NCBI RefSeq assembly: GCF_030915505.1
Contig: NZ_CP133265.1
Span: forward strand, 372,001-436,000
Origin: Neobacillus sp. OS1-2
GTDB taxonomy: Bacteria; Bacillota; Bacilli; Bacillales; Cytobacillaceae
Direction: 5' to 3'
Length of the DNA: 64,000 nt
The translations under genes and the position numbers were made by a program. The notes below the pieces were generated by a model that was not told the DNA's origin, made no database searches, and saw only the letters and a list, made by a program, of their open reading frames with translations. Below are positions 1 through 9,253 of the stretch, in pieces. Position 1 is the first letter of the stretch. Each line of letters starts with the position of its first letter.

Positions 1-8
1 TATTAATA

Positions 9-25
9 TGCAAGAACCATGCCAA
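9..25 (-). promoter_or_regulatory. Sigma-54 (SigL) -24/-12 promoter
   Basis: Read on the minus strand the site is TTGGCATGGTTCTTGCA, which matches the sigma-54 consensus YTGGCAYR-N4-TTGCW with correct GG to GC spacing. It lies just past the end of bkdR and points away from it, out of the window. In B. subtilis bkdR is followed by the SigL-dependent ptb-bcd-buk-lpdV-bkd operon for branched-chain keto acid use, so this is most likely that promoter. The target operon itself is outside the window. Confidence 0.85.
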
Positions 26-84
26 GAATAAATTAATGAAAACGCTTTATTCTCCGTATCCTCGTTGCGCAAAATTTTTCAATC

Positions 85-102
85 CATGCAATTTATTGCA
101 TG
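85..102. promoter_or_regulatory. Perfect inverted repeat, candidate BkdR enhancer site
   Basis: Two perfect 8-base arms (CATGCAAT and ATTGCATG) are separated by two bases. The element overlaps the stop codon of bkdR and lies about 60 bp upstream of the -24 element of the sigma-54 promoter. That is where an upstream activating sequence for an enhancer-binding protein would be expected. No U-tract follows it on either strand, so it does not look like a terminator. Binding by BkdR is an inference. Confidence 0.45.
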
Positions 103-2162
103 CTATTTTTTTCAATTTTGTATTTGTCTAGTTTATAATATAAATTTCTCACCGATAATCCAAGTGTTTTAGCTGTTAATGTTTTATTCCCATTTAACCG
201 GAGTAAAGTTTGCTGGATGATTTTGGCTTCATATGTCTCCAGCATATCTGATAATGATTGCTCTAACTCATAGGATTCATTAAAACTTGTGACAGGAGGC
301 TCACTTCCTGCTTTTTTCAACTCGGGTAAATGAGGAACATCTATTAACGTCTCATAATAATTCATAAAAATAATGGCTCTGCCAAGAATATTTTCTAATT
401 CCCGTACATTTCCGGGCCAGTTATAGCCCATTAATTGGAGTAAAGCCGCGTGCGTTACCCCTTCAACATTTCTACCATAATCCCAATTTATTTTTTGAAT
501 CAACCGCTCACATAAAACGGGAATCTCTTCTATTCGCATCCGTAACGGTGGAATATGAATAGGCATGCGGTTTAAACGATAGTATAAGTCTTCCCTAAAG
601 GATCCTTTTGCAATACCCTTTTCTAAATTAACATTCGTAGCAGCAATGACTCTTACATTGATGGTAACAGGCTTTGTTCCGCCAACACGAATGATTTCAT
701 TTTCCTGTAGCACCCGTAAGAGCTTTGCCTGGGTATTAGCTGAAAGCTCCCCAATCTCATCTAGAAAAATGCTGCCATTATTTGCTTCTTCGAAAAGACC
801 TCTCTTGCCCCCACGAATAGCACCGGAAAAAGCCCCTTCCTCATAACCAAACAATTCACTTTCTAATAACGATTCAGAAATAGCCGCACAATTGACACGG
901 ACAAACTTGTTATATTTTCGATCACTTGCATTATGTATAGCATGGGCAAATAACTCCTTACCCGTTCCTGATTCACCTCGAAGAAGGACGGTTGCAGGTG
1001 TCTTAGCTCCTAACTTTGCCTGCTCTATGGCAAGCATCATTTCATCAGAATGGCCAATAATATCCTCAAAGGAATATTTGGCCTCCAGGGTGCGGATAAT
1101 TTGTCTTGCTCGGCTTAATTCCCTGCTTAGTGATTTCATTTCAGACATATCATGGATAACTCCGACACTGCCTTTTAATTTCCCTTTAACAATGATCGGG
1201 GCAACATTCACAATTACTTCCTTTTTATTTGCCCCCACTCTCATCGGCACACCCCGAACAGCCCTTCTAGTTTGCAGTACCTTCATATGCATACTTTCAC
1301 CCTCAGAGATGTCTGCCGTTGCAGGCTGCCCTATTACTTGCTCTTTTGTCAGTCCTGTTAAGCGGGTATAGGCAGGATTAATCAGGATTCCCCGTCCATT
1401 CTCATCGACAACAGATATAGCATCATCACTCGAATGGATGATGGCTTGCAGCATGGTTTGAATTTCCTTTAAATCTGTGATTTCCTCTGCCAGATTAACA
1501 ACCTCTGTTATATCCTTAAAAACCGCAAAGGCACCGATTAATGTACCATTTTCTTCAATTATCGGAATCCGTGTTGTGATGATTTTTCGGTCATTACTTA
1601 AAACCATTTCTTGATTTGCCTCTGTTCTCCTCGTTTCTAGGATGATGGGAAGCCTGCTTGAAGGAATAACTTCTAATACTGCTTTTCCGATTGCTTGCGC
1701 TTTTTTCACGCCCATAATTTCTTCAGCACGTTTATTAAACAAAATCACTTTTCCATGTTGGTCAATGACCACCATTCCATCATTTGTAGCGTTAAAAATT
1801 AATTCCTGCTGATATGATTCATTTTGGTGTTTAGCAACCAGTTCCTCTTTTTCCTCTATTAATTTTGAAACAAGGAAGGCCACACTTCCTGGAATTAATA
1901 CAGTTTTTTTATTTCTTGTCTCTCGTAATTCTTGAAAAACAGTGTCATCCCCTGTTACTTCGATAATAATATCGATGTCTTTAGTTAGAAAAGGCTGCCA
2001 GCTTGTTCCTGTTTTTATCCCCTCCTCTTTTGCCAATAAAATGCCTGGTGCATCCTCATTTCTGTCAATGACCACTTCGACATTTAAGACCTCTGATTCT
2101 TTTACTATTTTTAAGATTGCCGTTCCACCTTTGCCGGCACCAACAATCATAATGTTTTGCAT
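93..2162 (-). CDS. bkdR: Sigma-54-dependent transcriptional regulator BkdR
   Basis: This 689-residue enhancer-binding protein activates sigma-54 promoters for branched-chain amino acid/keto acid catabolism. The N-terminus starts with a Rossmann-like nucleotide-binding segment ([11 protein letters not shown]). Two PAS domains follow, roughly residues 118-225 and 235-345. The AAA+ domain has Walker A GESGTGKE near 397 and GAFSGA near 444, a variant of the sigma-54-contacting GAFTGA loop. A Fis-type helix-turn-helix ends the protein, about 640-685. Length and order match B. subtilis BkdR (692 residues), and so does its place next to yqzF and yqiK. The PAS pair suggests a small-molecule signal that the sequence does not reveal. 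Its probable target promoter lies immediately downstream. Confidence 0.93.
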   Translation of the reverse strand: MQNIMIVGAGKGGTAILKIVKESEVLNVEVVIDRNEDAPGILLAKEEGIKTGTSWQPFLTKDIDIIIEVTGDDTVFQELRETRNKKTVLIPGSVAFLVSKLIEEKEELVAKHQNESYQQELIFNATNDGMVVIDQHGKVILFNKRAEEIMGVKKAQAIGKAVLEVIPSSRLPIILETRRTEANQEMVLSNDRKIITTRIPIIEENGTLIGAFAVFKDITEVVNLAEEITDLKEIQTMLQAIIHSSDDAISVVDENGRGILINPAYTRLTGLTKEQVIGQPATADISEGESMHMKVLQTRRAVRGVPMRVGANKKEVIVNVAPIIVKGKLKGSVGVIHDMSEMKSLSRELSRARQIIRTLEAKYSFEDIIGHSDEMMLAIEQAKLGAKTPATVLLRGESGTGKELFAHAIHNASDRKYNKFVRVNCAAISESLLESELFGYEEGAFSGAIRGGKRGLFEEANNGSIFLDEIGELSANTQAKLLRVLQENEIIRVGGTKPVTINVRVIAATNVNLEKGIAKGSFREDLYYRLNRMPIHIPPLRMRIEEIPVLCERLIQKINWDYGRNVEGVTHAALLQLMGYNWPGNVRELENILGRAIIFMNYYETLIDVPHLPELKKAGSEPPVTSFNESYELEQSLSDMLETYEAKIIQQTLLRLNGNKTLTAKTLGLSVRNLYYKLDKYKIEKNSMQ

Positions 2163-2351
2163 TTTTTCTACCCCTTTTATGTCAAGAAACTTATTTCATC
2201 CCATTTTAGGAAATACATGCAATTTTCTTCATTATTATCTATTTTATATTCAAACACAAACCTTGACAATTTTCAGCTATGTAATAATATTTTCATGAGA
2301 TATAATTTACATATACCGAAAAAGTAAAATCGAAATTGGAAGGATTTATTT

Positions 2352-2585
2352 ATGATACGTATTATAGCCCTTTTCATCGTTGTGATTCCCGGTGCTTTAG
2401 CTGCCTTGGGAATTAAATTAATGCGCGATATGACTTTTGGGATTCTACAGGCGCCATTTCCAAATTTGTTGTTACAATTTTTAGTTGGATTAATCTTTTT
2501 TATTGGCGGACTTGGTTTTGTAGCCGGCTTTATTTTTCGCAGGGATCGTAAAAGAAATAAAGTACAGGGAAGGTTTAAAAAGTAA
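2352..2585 (+). CDS. yqzF: DUF2627 small membrane protein YqzF
   Basis: A 77-residue protein with two predicted membrane segments (about residues 3-21 and 37-61) and a basic cytoplasmic tail rich in Arg and Lys. It matches the DUF2627/YqzF family, which sits between bkdR and yqiK in B. subtilis. An AGGA Shine-Dalgarno precedes the ATG. It is transcribed divergently from bkdR and convergently with yqiK. No function is established for the family. Confidence 0.85.
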   Translation: MIRIIALFIVVIPGALAALGIKLMRDMTFGILQAPFPNLLLQFLVGLIFFIGGLGFVAGFIFRRDRKRNKVQGRFKK

Positions 2586-2600
2586 TAAGAAATGTGGCGG

Positions 2601-2630
2601 GAGCGCAATGCCAGGAGCTGGAGCTAAACA
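2601..2630 (+). repeat. Degenerate copy of a dispersed repeat
   Basis: This segment carries GAGCGCAATG followed shortly by CTGGAGCTAAACA. It resembles, in the same orientation, the better copies near 23.19 kb and 33.82 kb (core CTGGAGCTRGACAA). It lies in the short gap after yqzF. The match is partial, so it may be a decayed copy. Confidence 0.4.
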
Positions 2631-2631
2631 A

Positions 2632-2656
2632 AAAAGAGGCCGTTATGGTCTCTTTT
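2632..2656. terminator. Bidirectional terminator between yqzF and yqiK
   Basis: The arms AAAAGAGGCC and GGTCTCTTTT pair with one mismatch around a 5-base loop. They give U-rich ends on both strands and separate convergent genes. The yqiK stop codon lies in the loop. Confidence 0.75.
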
Positions 2657-3371
2657 CATACTGTTTCCTTATTCGAAGTGCCTTTGCGGGGTCATCAGTA
2701 ATAATGGCTGTACAATTGATATTAAAGAGCCGGTTCATGTCAGCTTCCTTATTAACGGTATAAGGACGTACAGCAATTCCATTTTCCATCGTATGAATGA
2801 TGATGTTATCAGACATCGCTGAATGTTTTGGATGAATCCCTTTTGCTCTTATGGACTGTGAATAAATCCAAGGCATATAGATCCCCTCAATAAAAAGCGG
2901 GGCTGTTTCAATTTCCGGTGCTATCCGATAACTATAGACGATACTATAGTGATTAAAAGAAGAAAGAATAACCCTGTCCGTTAGACTGTATTTACGGATT
3001 AACTCGATGACCTTATCTTCCATGCCTTCATAGGGAATCAGCCCATTTTTAAGCTCTATATTACAAATGAGCTTATTTGTTTTCATCCATTCCAAAACTT
3101 CTGTTAAAGAGGGAATGGGTTCTTTTTTGACTCCCTTTTTATTGGCATTAAGTTTTCTAATTTCTTTAAATAAAAAATCTTTGACAAAGCCATTTCCGCT
3201 TGTTGTTCGGTCAACTTTTTCATCATGGATTACAACAATTTCGCCATCCTTTGTCAATTGAACATCAAGCTCTATACCATCTGCACCTGCCTTTTCTGCT
3301 TCCCAAAAGGCTGCCATAGTATTTTCTGCATTAGAAGCAGAATAACCGCGATGAGCAAAAATCTGTGTCAT
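2643..3371 (-). CDS. yqiK: Glycerophosphodiester phosphodiesterase YqiK
   Basis: A 242-residue GDPD-family enzyme that should hydrolyse glycerophosphodiesters to an alcohol and glycerol-3-phosphate. The N-terminus has the catalytic FAHRG...ENTMAAF signature, followed by GIELDVQLTKDG and VIHDEKVDRTT, which carry the metal-binding Glu/Asp and second catalytic His. There is no clear signal peptide, so it is probably cytoplasmic, as for B. subtilis YqiK. The ATG at 3371 follows GGGAAG at good spacing; a TTG five codons upstream is less likely. Single gene, ended by a bidirectional terminator. Confidence 0.9.
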   Translation of the reverse strand: MTQIFAHRGYSASNAENTMAAFWEAEKAGADGIELDVQLTKDGEIVVIHDEKVDRTTSGNGFVKDFLFKEIRKLNANKKGVKKEPIPSLTEVLEWMKTNKLICNIELKNGLIPYEGMEDKVIELIRKYSLTDRVILSSFNHYSIVYSYRIAPEIETAPLFIEGIYMPWIYSQSIRAKGIHPKHSAMSDNIIIHTMENGIAVRPYTVNKEADMNRLFNINCTAIITDDPAKALRIRKQYEKRP

Positions 3372-3407
3372 TTTTTCACTTCCCAACTTTATTATGGAGG
3401 CATTACA

Positions 3408-3548
3408 ATGAAACCTTTACAGTTATCACCGGAAACAGCAATAAAACTTTCTCAGAAATTAAATGTACCGATAGAACAGCTTATGCATATGCCGCAGCAT
3501 ATTCTCATCCAAAAACTAATGGAGCTCGAGAAAGACAAGGGAAATTAA
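3408..3548 (+). CDS. yycC: YycC family small protein
   Basis: A 46-residue protein, MKPLQLSPETA..., preceded by a strong GGAGG site seven bases before the ATG. The text LNVPIEQLMHMPQHIL and the overall length match the YycC family of Bacillaceae, which has no known function. It is soluble and probably helical. In B. subtilis yycC is elsewhere on the chromosome, so the location between yqiK and spo0A differs. Confidence 0.85.
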   Translation: MKPLQLSPETAIKLSQKLNVPIEQLMHMPQHILIQKLMELEKDKGN

Positions 3549-3560
3549 CACATACAAGAA

Positions 3561-3599
3561 AAAACCTTCATTCACTTTACTGAAATGAAGGCTTTTTTA
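3561..3599. terminator. Bidirectional terminator between yycC and spo0A
   Basis: AACCTTCATT and AATGAAGG form a hairpin with A-rich and T-rich flanks, so it can end both the yycC (plus) and spo0A (minus) transcripts. Confidence 0.8.
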
Positions 3600-3611
3600 T
3601 GTTTAATTTTG

Positions 3612-4403
3612 TTAAGAAGCCTTATGCTCAAGACGAAGTTTATCAGCCACCATGGCAATAAACTCAGAATTGGTTGGCTTAGCTTTTGACATACTTACCG
3701 TATATCCAAAAAGGCTTGAGATCGAATCAATATTACCACGGCTCCAGGCCACTTCGATTGCATGGCGGATAGCACGTTCAACGCGGCTTGCTGTCGTGTT
3801 ATATTTTTTGGCGATATCAGGGTACAATACTTTCGTTATGGAACCTAAAAGCTCAATATCGTTGTACACCATCGAAATCGCTTCACGCAAATATAAATAA
3901 CCTTTAATATGTGCTGGAACTCCGATCTCGTGAATAATACTTGTAATACTTGCATCTAAATTTTTTGGTTTTTGTTCTGATTGGGAACGGTAGCTTGTAG
4001 CGGGGCCCCTACGAATAAAGGTGCTGGCGTTTCCACTAACCTGACGAATATGGCTTCCTAAATTCTCCATATCAAATGGTTTTAAAATAAAATAGGAAGC
4101 ACCAAGTTCAACGGCTTTTTTGGTTACATCCTCTTGACCAAAAGCTGTTAACATAATAACATTCGGTAATGTTCCTTTTTTCAACTCACGCAAGCGCTCA
4201 AGCACTGCCAAACCGTCAAGGTGCGGCATAATAATATCTAATACTAAGACATCAGGGTCTGTTGAAGCTAACATTTCTAAGCACTCTTGACCGTTATGGG
4301 CGATGCCGACAACTTCCATATCTTCTTGGGACGAAATATAGTCCTCTAATAGTCCAACCAGCTCTCTATTATCATCCACGACACAAACCTTTATTTTCTT
4401 CAA
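3612..4403 (-). CDS. spo0A: Sporulation master response regulator Spo0A
   Basis: The response regulator at the end of the sporulation phosphorelay. The receiver domain covers residues 1-120 with acidic pocket VVDD and phosphoacceptor Asp56 in LVLDIIMP. The DNA-binding effector domain fills the C-terminal half and ends with the conserved [34 protein letters not shown] region. I take the TTG at 4403 as start: it lies seven bases after AGGAGGA and puts the phosphoacceptor at position 56, as in B. subtilis. An ATG seven codons upstream would overlap this ribosome site. The product has 263 residues (267 in B. subtilis). The upstream region carries sigma-H and 0A-box sequences. Confidence 0.95.
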   Translation of the reverse strand: MKKIKVCVVDDNRELVGLLEDYISSQEDMEVVGIAHNGQECLEMLASTDPDVLVLDIIMPHLDGLAVLERLRELKKGTLPNVIMLTAFGQEDVTKKAVELGASYFILKPFDMENLGSHIRQVSGNASTFIRRGPATSYRSQSEQKPKNLDASITSIIHEIGVPAHIKGYLYLREAISMVYNDIELLGSITKVLYPDIAKKYNTTASRVERAIRHAIEVAWSRGNIDSISSLFGYTVSMSKAKPTNSEFIAMVADKLRLEHKAS

Positions 4404-4491
4404 TTCCAGTTCCTCCTCATTCAAATCAAATCTCTATTTTCATCATACCGCATTATTCATTTATCATCTCTAAATTCTATTCTAAATAAGA

Positions 4492-4518
4492 AATTCGACA
4501 ATGCAACTAAAAATCCTT
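4492..4518 (-). promoter_or_regulatory. Sigma-H promoter overlapping a 0A box, upstream of spo0A
   Basis: On the minus strand AGGATTT (-35) is followed after 11 bases by GTCGAATTT (-10), fitting the sigma-H consensus RnAGGAWWW...RnnGAAT. The -10 overlaps TTGTCGAA (4494-4501), a perfect match to the 0A box TTGTCRAA. This agrees with the known sigma-H-driven, Spo0A-controlled sporulation promoter of B. subtilis spo0A. Confidence 0.75.
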
Positions 4519-4622
4519 TCATTTTTTTAATATTTCTTAAAATAGTGATAAAATCTTATCTTTTCTTTGTTTTCCTTCTCTTTTCGACTAATTTCGCATT
4601 ATTACCATTTAACAACATGGTT

Positions 4623-4630
4623 TTGTCGAA
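4623..4630 (+). promoter_or_regulatory. Second 0A box
   Basis: TTGTCGAA occurs again on the plus strand, about 120 bp upstream of the promoter-proximal box. It matches the Spo0A binding consensus exactly. An 8-base match can arise by chance in A+T-rich DNA, so its role is uncertain. Confidence 0.4.
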
Positions 4631-4640
4631 TAATCTCCAT

Positions 4641-4682
4641 ATAAAAAGAGAAGCAAAATAGGGAAATTTACCTATTTTGCTT
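4641..4682 (-). terminator. Terminator of spoIVB
   Basis: A perfect 12-bp stem (AAGCAAAATAGG / CCTATTTTGCTT, loop 8) is followed on the minus strand by TCTCTTTTTAT just after the spoIVB stop codon. Confidence 0.85.
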
Positions 4683-4691
4683 AAACAATGT

Positions 4692-5987
4692 TTAGCTCGC
4701 TTTATTTTTTGGTGTTTCGTATATATTAATTCCAGCTTCATTTAGCATCCATTCAATATGCACACCGTATCCAGATGTAGGATCATTTACAAACACATGT
4801 GTAACTGCTCCGATCAGCTTTCCATCTTGAATGATCGGACTTCCACTCATGCCTTGAACGATACCTCCTGTTTTTTCAAGGAGCTTTGGATCGGTCACTT
4901 TAATGACCATGCCCTTTGTAGCCGGAAACTTTTGCGGAATTGTGCTGACAATTTCAATCGAAAATTCTTCAACTCGGTCATCATTCACTACGGTTAAAAT
5001 TTTTGCCGGTCCCTCTTTAACCTGATGGGATAGTGCTATGGGGAGTGGTTTATCTAGCACCCCATTTTTTAATTCTTTGTTTAATTCACCAAAAATACCA
5101 AATGGACTGTTCTTTTTAATATTACCAACAATTTCACGATCTGAAGAAAAACGGGCAAGTTTTTCTCCCGGATCACCGTTACTACCCTTTTCAATAGATG
5201 TTACTGTGGAACGGACAATTTGACCATCTTCCACCACGATTGGCTGTTTTGTATCCATGTCTGAAATAACATGTCCAAGGGCACCATATTTTTTAGACTG
5301 TGGATGTACAAAAGTCATCGTCCCAATTCCAGCTGCTGAATCTCTAATATATAATCCAAGTTTATAGGTGTTTTCCCCTTTATCCTTTAACGGGGTGAGT
5401 TTAGTCGTAATTTTGCCGCTTTCCCGACTGATAACCATATCAAGAGCTTTACCATCTTGTCCTGCCGTTTGTACGAACGGAGCAACATCTGTCATTTTTT
5501 CAATTTTGCTGCCATTGATTTCGGTAATCATGTCTCCAATTTTTATTCCTGCAAGTTCACCGGGTGATTTTTTGCCATCCTCTGTATTAATCAAATGGTG
5601 TCCAACAACTAATACGCCTACAGTATTTAATTTCACACCAATTGATTGACCGCCGGGCAGTACTCGAAAATCGTTTAAGACATGTACATCGACCTTTTTA
5701 ATCGGAATGCCTGCATATTCTAGTAGCACTTCATTTTTGCCTTTTTCATTTGCGTTCACGGATATTGAATGATTTTCCTGATTAAGTGTAATATTCGATT
5801 TGTGAGAATTATTTTTTAGAGCTGCAGATACCGGAGCAGCCTTCTGGAAGGTATAATCTTGTCCTTCAAACATAGTAATCGTCTTAGGGATTGCCAGGTA
5901 TTGCTGTAACGGCTGAAAAAATATAAGGCTAATTAATGAAACAAGGAGAATTCCACCAATAATCTTTCTAATTATTTCTAACTTCAA
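4692..5987 (-). CDS. spoIVB: SpoIVB serine peptidase (sigma-K checkpoint)
   Basis: An S55-family serine peptidase secreted by the forespore that cleaves SpoIVFA and so triggers pro-sigma-K processing. An N-terminal membrane/signal segment (about residues 8-26) precedes a PDZ domain (about 110-200, with [14 protein letters not shown]). The peptidase domain contains [12 protein letters not shown], with the catalytic His, and [11 protein letters not shown], with the catalytic Ser. The end [23 protein letters not shown] is typical. The TTG at 5987 lies ten bases after GAGGAG; a GTG three codons upstream is only one base from it. 431 residues, against 426 in B. subtilis. It follows recN and precedes spo0A, as in B. 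subtilis. Confidence 0.95.
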   Translation of the reverse strand: MKLEIIRKIIGGILLVSLISLIFFQPLQQYLAIPKTITMFEGQDYTFQKAAPVSAALKNNSHKSNITLNQENHSISVNANEKGKNEVLLEYAGIPIKKVDVHVLNDFRVLPGGQSIGVKLNTVGVLVVGHHLINTEDGKKSPGELAGIKIGDMITEINGSKIEKMTDVAPFVQTAGQDGKALDMVISRESGKITTKLTPLKDKGENTYKLGLYIRDSAAGIGTMTFVHPQSKKYGALGHVISDMDTKQPIVVEDGQIVRSTVTSIEKGSNGDPGEKLARFSSDREIVGNIKKNSPFGIFGELNKELKNGVLDKPLPIALSHQVKEGPAKILTVVNDDRVEEFSIEIVSTIPQKFPATKGMVIKVTDPKLLEKTGGIVQGMSGSPIIQDGKLIGAVTHVFVNDPTSGYGVHIEWMLNEAGINIYETPKNKAS

Positions 5988-6088
5988 ATTCTTCACTCTC
6001 CTCGCTTCTTTTCACTACACACTTCAAAAATGGCTACACCTTTAATTTTGCCTCCTTGACAATCATTTATAACTGGTATAAACATAAA

Positions 6089-6113
6089 AAAGCTACCCAA
6101 ATTGGGAAGCTTT
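6089..6113 (-). terminator. Terminator of recN
   Basis: AAAGCTACCC and GGGAAGCTTT pair with one mismatch around AAATT. On the minus strand the hairpin is followed by a T-run, directly after the recN stop codon. Confidence 0.75.
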
Positions 6114-7802
6114 TCAATTTACCTTCGTTTTTACTGCTAATTGTAACAATTCCTCAGCATGTTTTTTTGTTAAGTCGGTGATTTCTGCACCAGATATCAT
6201 CCGGCCGATCTCTCTAATCTTTTCATCAATACTTAGTGGTGTAACTGAGGTTTTTGTTCTTCCACCCTTTATCATCTTAGCAATAAACAGATGTGTATCT
6301 GCCATTGCAGCGACCTGTGGCAAATGGGAAATACACAAGACCTGTGAGCCTGAAGAAACTTTATAAATTTTTTCTGCGATGGATTGAGCAACCCTTCCGC
6401 TCACACCAGTATCCACTTCATCGAAGATAATCGAAGTAACACCTTGATGTTTCGAAAAAATACTTTTCAACGCCAACATGATCCGTGATAACTCTCCTCC
6501 AGAAGCCACTTTTGATAATGGCTTTAATGGTTCTCCCGGATTCGTCGAAATATAAAATTCAACATGGTCCACGCCGTTTTTAGAAAAATGCTGAAGATCT
6601 GTTTCAAAACGAATTTCAAAAACCGTTTTTTCCATGTATAATTCTTTTAATTCAGTATGAATTAATTTTGTCAGCTTATTAGCCCATTTTTGGCGGAGTT
6701 CGGATAATTGTTTTGCCTCTAGAACTAAGTCCTTCATAATGGATGCTAATTCTTTTTTCAGTTCTTCTATATGTGTTTCTTTATTCATAAGTGTTTCTAT
6801 TTCTTCCTCAACTTTTGCACCATATTCCATTATTTCATTGATGGTTTTCCCATATTTTCGTTTTAACTGGTTAATTTCATTTAAGCGGTCTTCAATTTCA
6901 TTTAACCTTCCTGGATCATACTCCAGAGCATCCAATTCATTTCTTAATGATCGTGCTGCGTCCTCCAATTGATAGAAACTATTCGAAACAGATTCAAATA
7001 TTTCTTTATAGGCCGTGTCAAGGGAGGCTGCATCCTCCAAGTACCCCATAGTCATTCCAACCCAATCAAGGCCCTTCTGTTCACCATTTAGGCCATTATA
7101 GCCTGATTGAATGGATTCAAATACCCGTTCGAAATTGCCAAGTTTTCTTTTTTCTTCGGAAAGCTCCTCGTCTTCATTTGGCTTTAATTTAGCCTTTTGA
7201 ATTTCGTCTAATTGAAATTGAATTAAATCAAGTCGATGGGCTGTCTGCTGATCATTTTCGCTTAAAGTTTTAAGCTTATGTAATGTATGCTCGTATCGGC
7301 GAAATACATCAGTGTATTCTCCCAGTGAAGCTTGGATTTCCTCAGAACCAAATTGATCCAGCAATGTTAAATGTCTTGTCTCATCCATCAATTCTTGGTG
7401 TTCATGCTGACCATGGATATCTACAAGAGTTCCGCCCATTTCCCGAAGGGTTGCTATCGTCACTAATTTTCCGTTAATACGACACACACTTTTTCCTGTC
7501 CGGGAAATATCTCGTCGTAAAACCACCATTCCTTCTTCGATATCTATCCCAAATTCTAAGGCTTTCAATAGAATAGGATGGTTAGGGGTATCCAATTGAA
7601 ACAAACCTTCTATTTCAGCTTTGTCTTCTCCATGGCGAACAAATTCTGCTGAACCTCTTCCACCAACTAATAAATGAATGGCATCAATAATAATGGACTT
7701 ACCGGCACCTGTTTCGCCGGTTAAAACGGTTAATCCTTTTTCAAAACTAATCTCCAGTTCTTGGATAATGGCGAAATTTTTTATTGATAGTTCTGCTAAC
7801 AA
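6114..7802 (-). CDS. recN: DNA repair protein RecN
   Basis: An SMC-like ATPase acting early at DNA double-strand breaks. The head is split: Walker A GETGAGKS near residue 33 at the N-terminus, and the ABC signature VASGGELSR with Walker B SIIFDEVDTGVSG in the C-terminal third. Long coiled-coil arms lie between. The chosen start is TTG at 7802 (TTG-TTA-GCA, giving MLAELSIKNFAII), placed behind GGGGGAGAG and matching the B. subtilis N-terminus. 562 residues, usual length. It lies 15 bp after argR and is probably cotranscribed with it, as in B. subtilis. Confidence 0.95.
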   Translation of the reverse strand: MLAELSIKNFAIIQELEISFEKGLTVLTGETGAGKSIIIDAIHLLVGGRGSAEFVRHGEDKAEIEGLFQLDTPNHPILLKALEFGIDIEEGMVVLRRDISRTGKSVCRINGKLVTIATLREMGGTLVDIHGQHEHQELMDETRHLTLLDQFGSEEIQASLGEYTDVFRRYEHTLHKLKTLSENDQQTAHRLDLIQFQLDEIQKAKLKPNEDEELSEEKRKLGNFERVFESIQSGYNGLNGEQKGLDWVGMTMGYLEDAASLDTAYKEIFESVSNSFYQLEDAARSLRNELDALEYDPGRLNEIEDRLNEINQLKRKYGKTINEIMEYGAKVEEEIETLMNKETHIEELKKELASIMKDLVLEAKQLSELRQKWANKLTKLIHTELKELYMEKTVFEIRFETDLQHFSKNGVDHVEFYISTNPGEPLKPLSKVASGGELSRIMLALKSIFSKHQGVTSIIFDEVDTGVSGRVAQSIAEKIYKVSSGSQVLCISHLPQVAAMADTHLFIAKMIKGGRTKTSVTPLSIDEKIREIGRMISGAEITDLTKKHAEELLQLAVKTKVN

Positions 7803-7817
7803 GACACTCTCCCCCAA

Positions 7818-8267
7818 TTAAAGCATATCAAGGAACCGGGTTGTAATGACCTCGGTATCTTCCGGCGTTCGGCATATGATTAACATCGTGTCGTCACCGC
7901 AAATCGTTCCTAATATTTCTTCCCAATCAAGATTGTCGATTAAAGCACCGATAGCCATAGCATTACCAGGCAGACATTTCAGGACCAGTAGGTGTCCAGC
8001 CGAATCGATCCTAACAAATGCATCAATTAATGAACGCTTTAATTTCTGCAATGGATTAAATCTTTGGTCTGCAGGCAAGCTATACTTATACCGGCCATCA
8101 ATTAGTGGAACCTTTACAAGATGTAATTCTTTAATATCTCGTGACACGGTTGCCTGCGTTACATTGTATCCTGCATTCTTCAGTTCATCCACTAAATCAT
8201 CCTGTGTTTCAATATCATTCCTGGCAATGATCTCCCTGATTTTTATATGGCGTTGACCTTTATTCAT
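7818..8267 (-). CDS. argR: Arginine repressor ArgR/AhrC
   Basis: A hexameric arginine-responsive regulator (149 residues) that represses arginine biosynthesis and activates catabolism. The N-terminal winged helix has [13 protein letters not shown] and [18 protein letters not shown]. The C-terminal domain has [28 protein letters not shown], containing the arginine-binding GTICGDDT. Length and sequence match B. subtilis AhrC closely. It sits between yqxC and recN in the conserved order. Confidence 0.95.
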   Translation of the reverse strand: MNKGQRHIKIREIIARNDIETQDDLVDELKNAGYNVTQATVSRDIKELHLVKVPLIDGRYKYSLPADQRFNPLQKLKRSLIDAFVRIDSAGHLLVLKCLPGNAMAIGALIDNLDWEEILGTICGDDTMLIICRTPEDTEVITTRFLDML

Positions 8268-8394
8268 CTTTTCACCCCATAGTCATAGAAAACATTAGAG
8301 TATTTTGTACTATAATGTCGTATCTACCCATATGTTAGCCCATTTTTCCAAACTTGTACATTTATTCTTTATAAAAATACATGTATATGCAATA

Positions 8395-8419
8395 AAAGGA
8401 TAGGCATGGCCCATCCTTT
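8395..8419 (-). terminator. Terminator after yqxC
   Basis: AAAGGATAGGC and GCCCATCCTTT pair with one mismatch around a 3-base loop. On the minus strand TTATTGCAT follows. The hairpin ends at the yqxC stop codon. Confidence 0.7.
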
Positions 8420-9250
8420 CTAGTTTAATTTCGAATGAAATTCTTTATGTGATTCATTTACAATTTCGGAGGGGCTGACTGGTAACTGTATTTGTCCAGC
8501 TGATTCTTCGCCTCTCCATTTAAGGTGAAGCAAATATTCAATATTTCCATCACCACCGGTTATAGGTGAATACGATAAGTTTGTTACGGTAAATCCCTGC
8601 TCGACAGAAAAATGGATGATTTTCTCTATTACTTGTAAATGGACCTTTTCATCCCGAACAATCCCTTTTTTACCTACTTGGTCTCGTCCGGCTTCAAATT
8701 GCGGCTTAATAAGGGCGATAATATCACTTCCTGGTATAAGAAGTGTTTTTAACACCGGTAATATTAATGTTAAGGATATAAATGATACGTCAATTGACGC
8801 AAAGTTCGGCATTTCCCCGTTTAAGTCAGCTGGTGTGACGTAGCGAAAATTAGTCCTCTCCATCACTACAACACGTTCGTCCTGCCTCAGCTTCCAAGCT
8901 AGCTGATTGTAACCCACATCAAGGGCATAGGACATTTTCGCCCCATTTTGAAGGGCACAATCGGTGAACCCACCAGTTGAAGCACCAATATCTAATAGTA
9001 TTTTATTTTGAACGTTCACATCAAACACTTTTATCGCCTTTTCGAGCTTTAATCCCCCGCGGCTTACATACGGTAGCATTTTTCCTTTTATAGTTAACGG
9101 AATATCGATTTTAACTTTTTCACCTGGTTTATCTAATCGCTCTTCATTTGTATAAACTAACCCTGCCATAATGGCCCGTTTAGCTTTTTCTCGCGTTTCA
9201 ATTAAACCTCGCTCCACGAGTAACACATCTACTCTTTCTTTATTTTTCAT
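8420..9250 (-). CDS. yqxC: TlyA-family rRNA methyltransferase (YqxC)
   Basis: A 276-residue protein with an N-terminal S4 RNA-binding domain (about residues 6-65: VDVLLVERGLIETREKAKRAIMAG) and an FtsJ-like Rossmann methyltransferase domain with SAM motif LLDIGASTGGFTDCALQNGA near residue 85. Members such as mycobacterial TlyA 2'-O-methylate ribosomal RNA; in Bacillus the substrate is not firmly settled, and the family is also annotated as haemolysin A. It lies 3 bp after dxs, so they are translated from one transcript. Confidence 0.92.
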   Translation of the reverse strand: MKNKERVDVLLVERGLIETREKAKRAIMAGLVYTNEERLDKPGEKVKIDIPLTIKGKMLPYVSRGGLKLEKAIKVFDVNVQNKILLDIGASTGGFTDCALQNGAKMSYALDVGYNQLAWKLRQDERVVVMERTNFRYVTPADLNGEMPNFASIDVSFISLTLILPVLKTLLIPGSDIIALIKPQFEAGRDQVGKKGIVRDEKVHLQVIEKIIHFSVEQGFTVTNLSYSPITGGDGNIEYLLHLKWRGEESAGQIQLPVSPSEIVNESHKEFHSKLN

Positions 9251-9253
9251 TAT

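Noticed and set aside
892..1371. Plus-strand open frame of 159 codons inside bkdR
   Set aside because: It is antisense to the AAA+ and PAS coding region, with no ribosome site or family resemblance.
4556..4741. 61-codon minus-strand open frame between spo0A and spoIVB
   Set aside because: It crosses the spoIVB terminator and overlaps the end of spoIVB. It has no family match and no supporting ribosome site.
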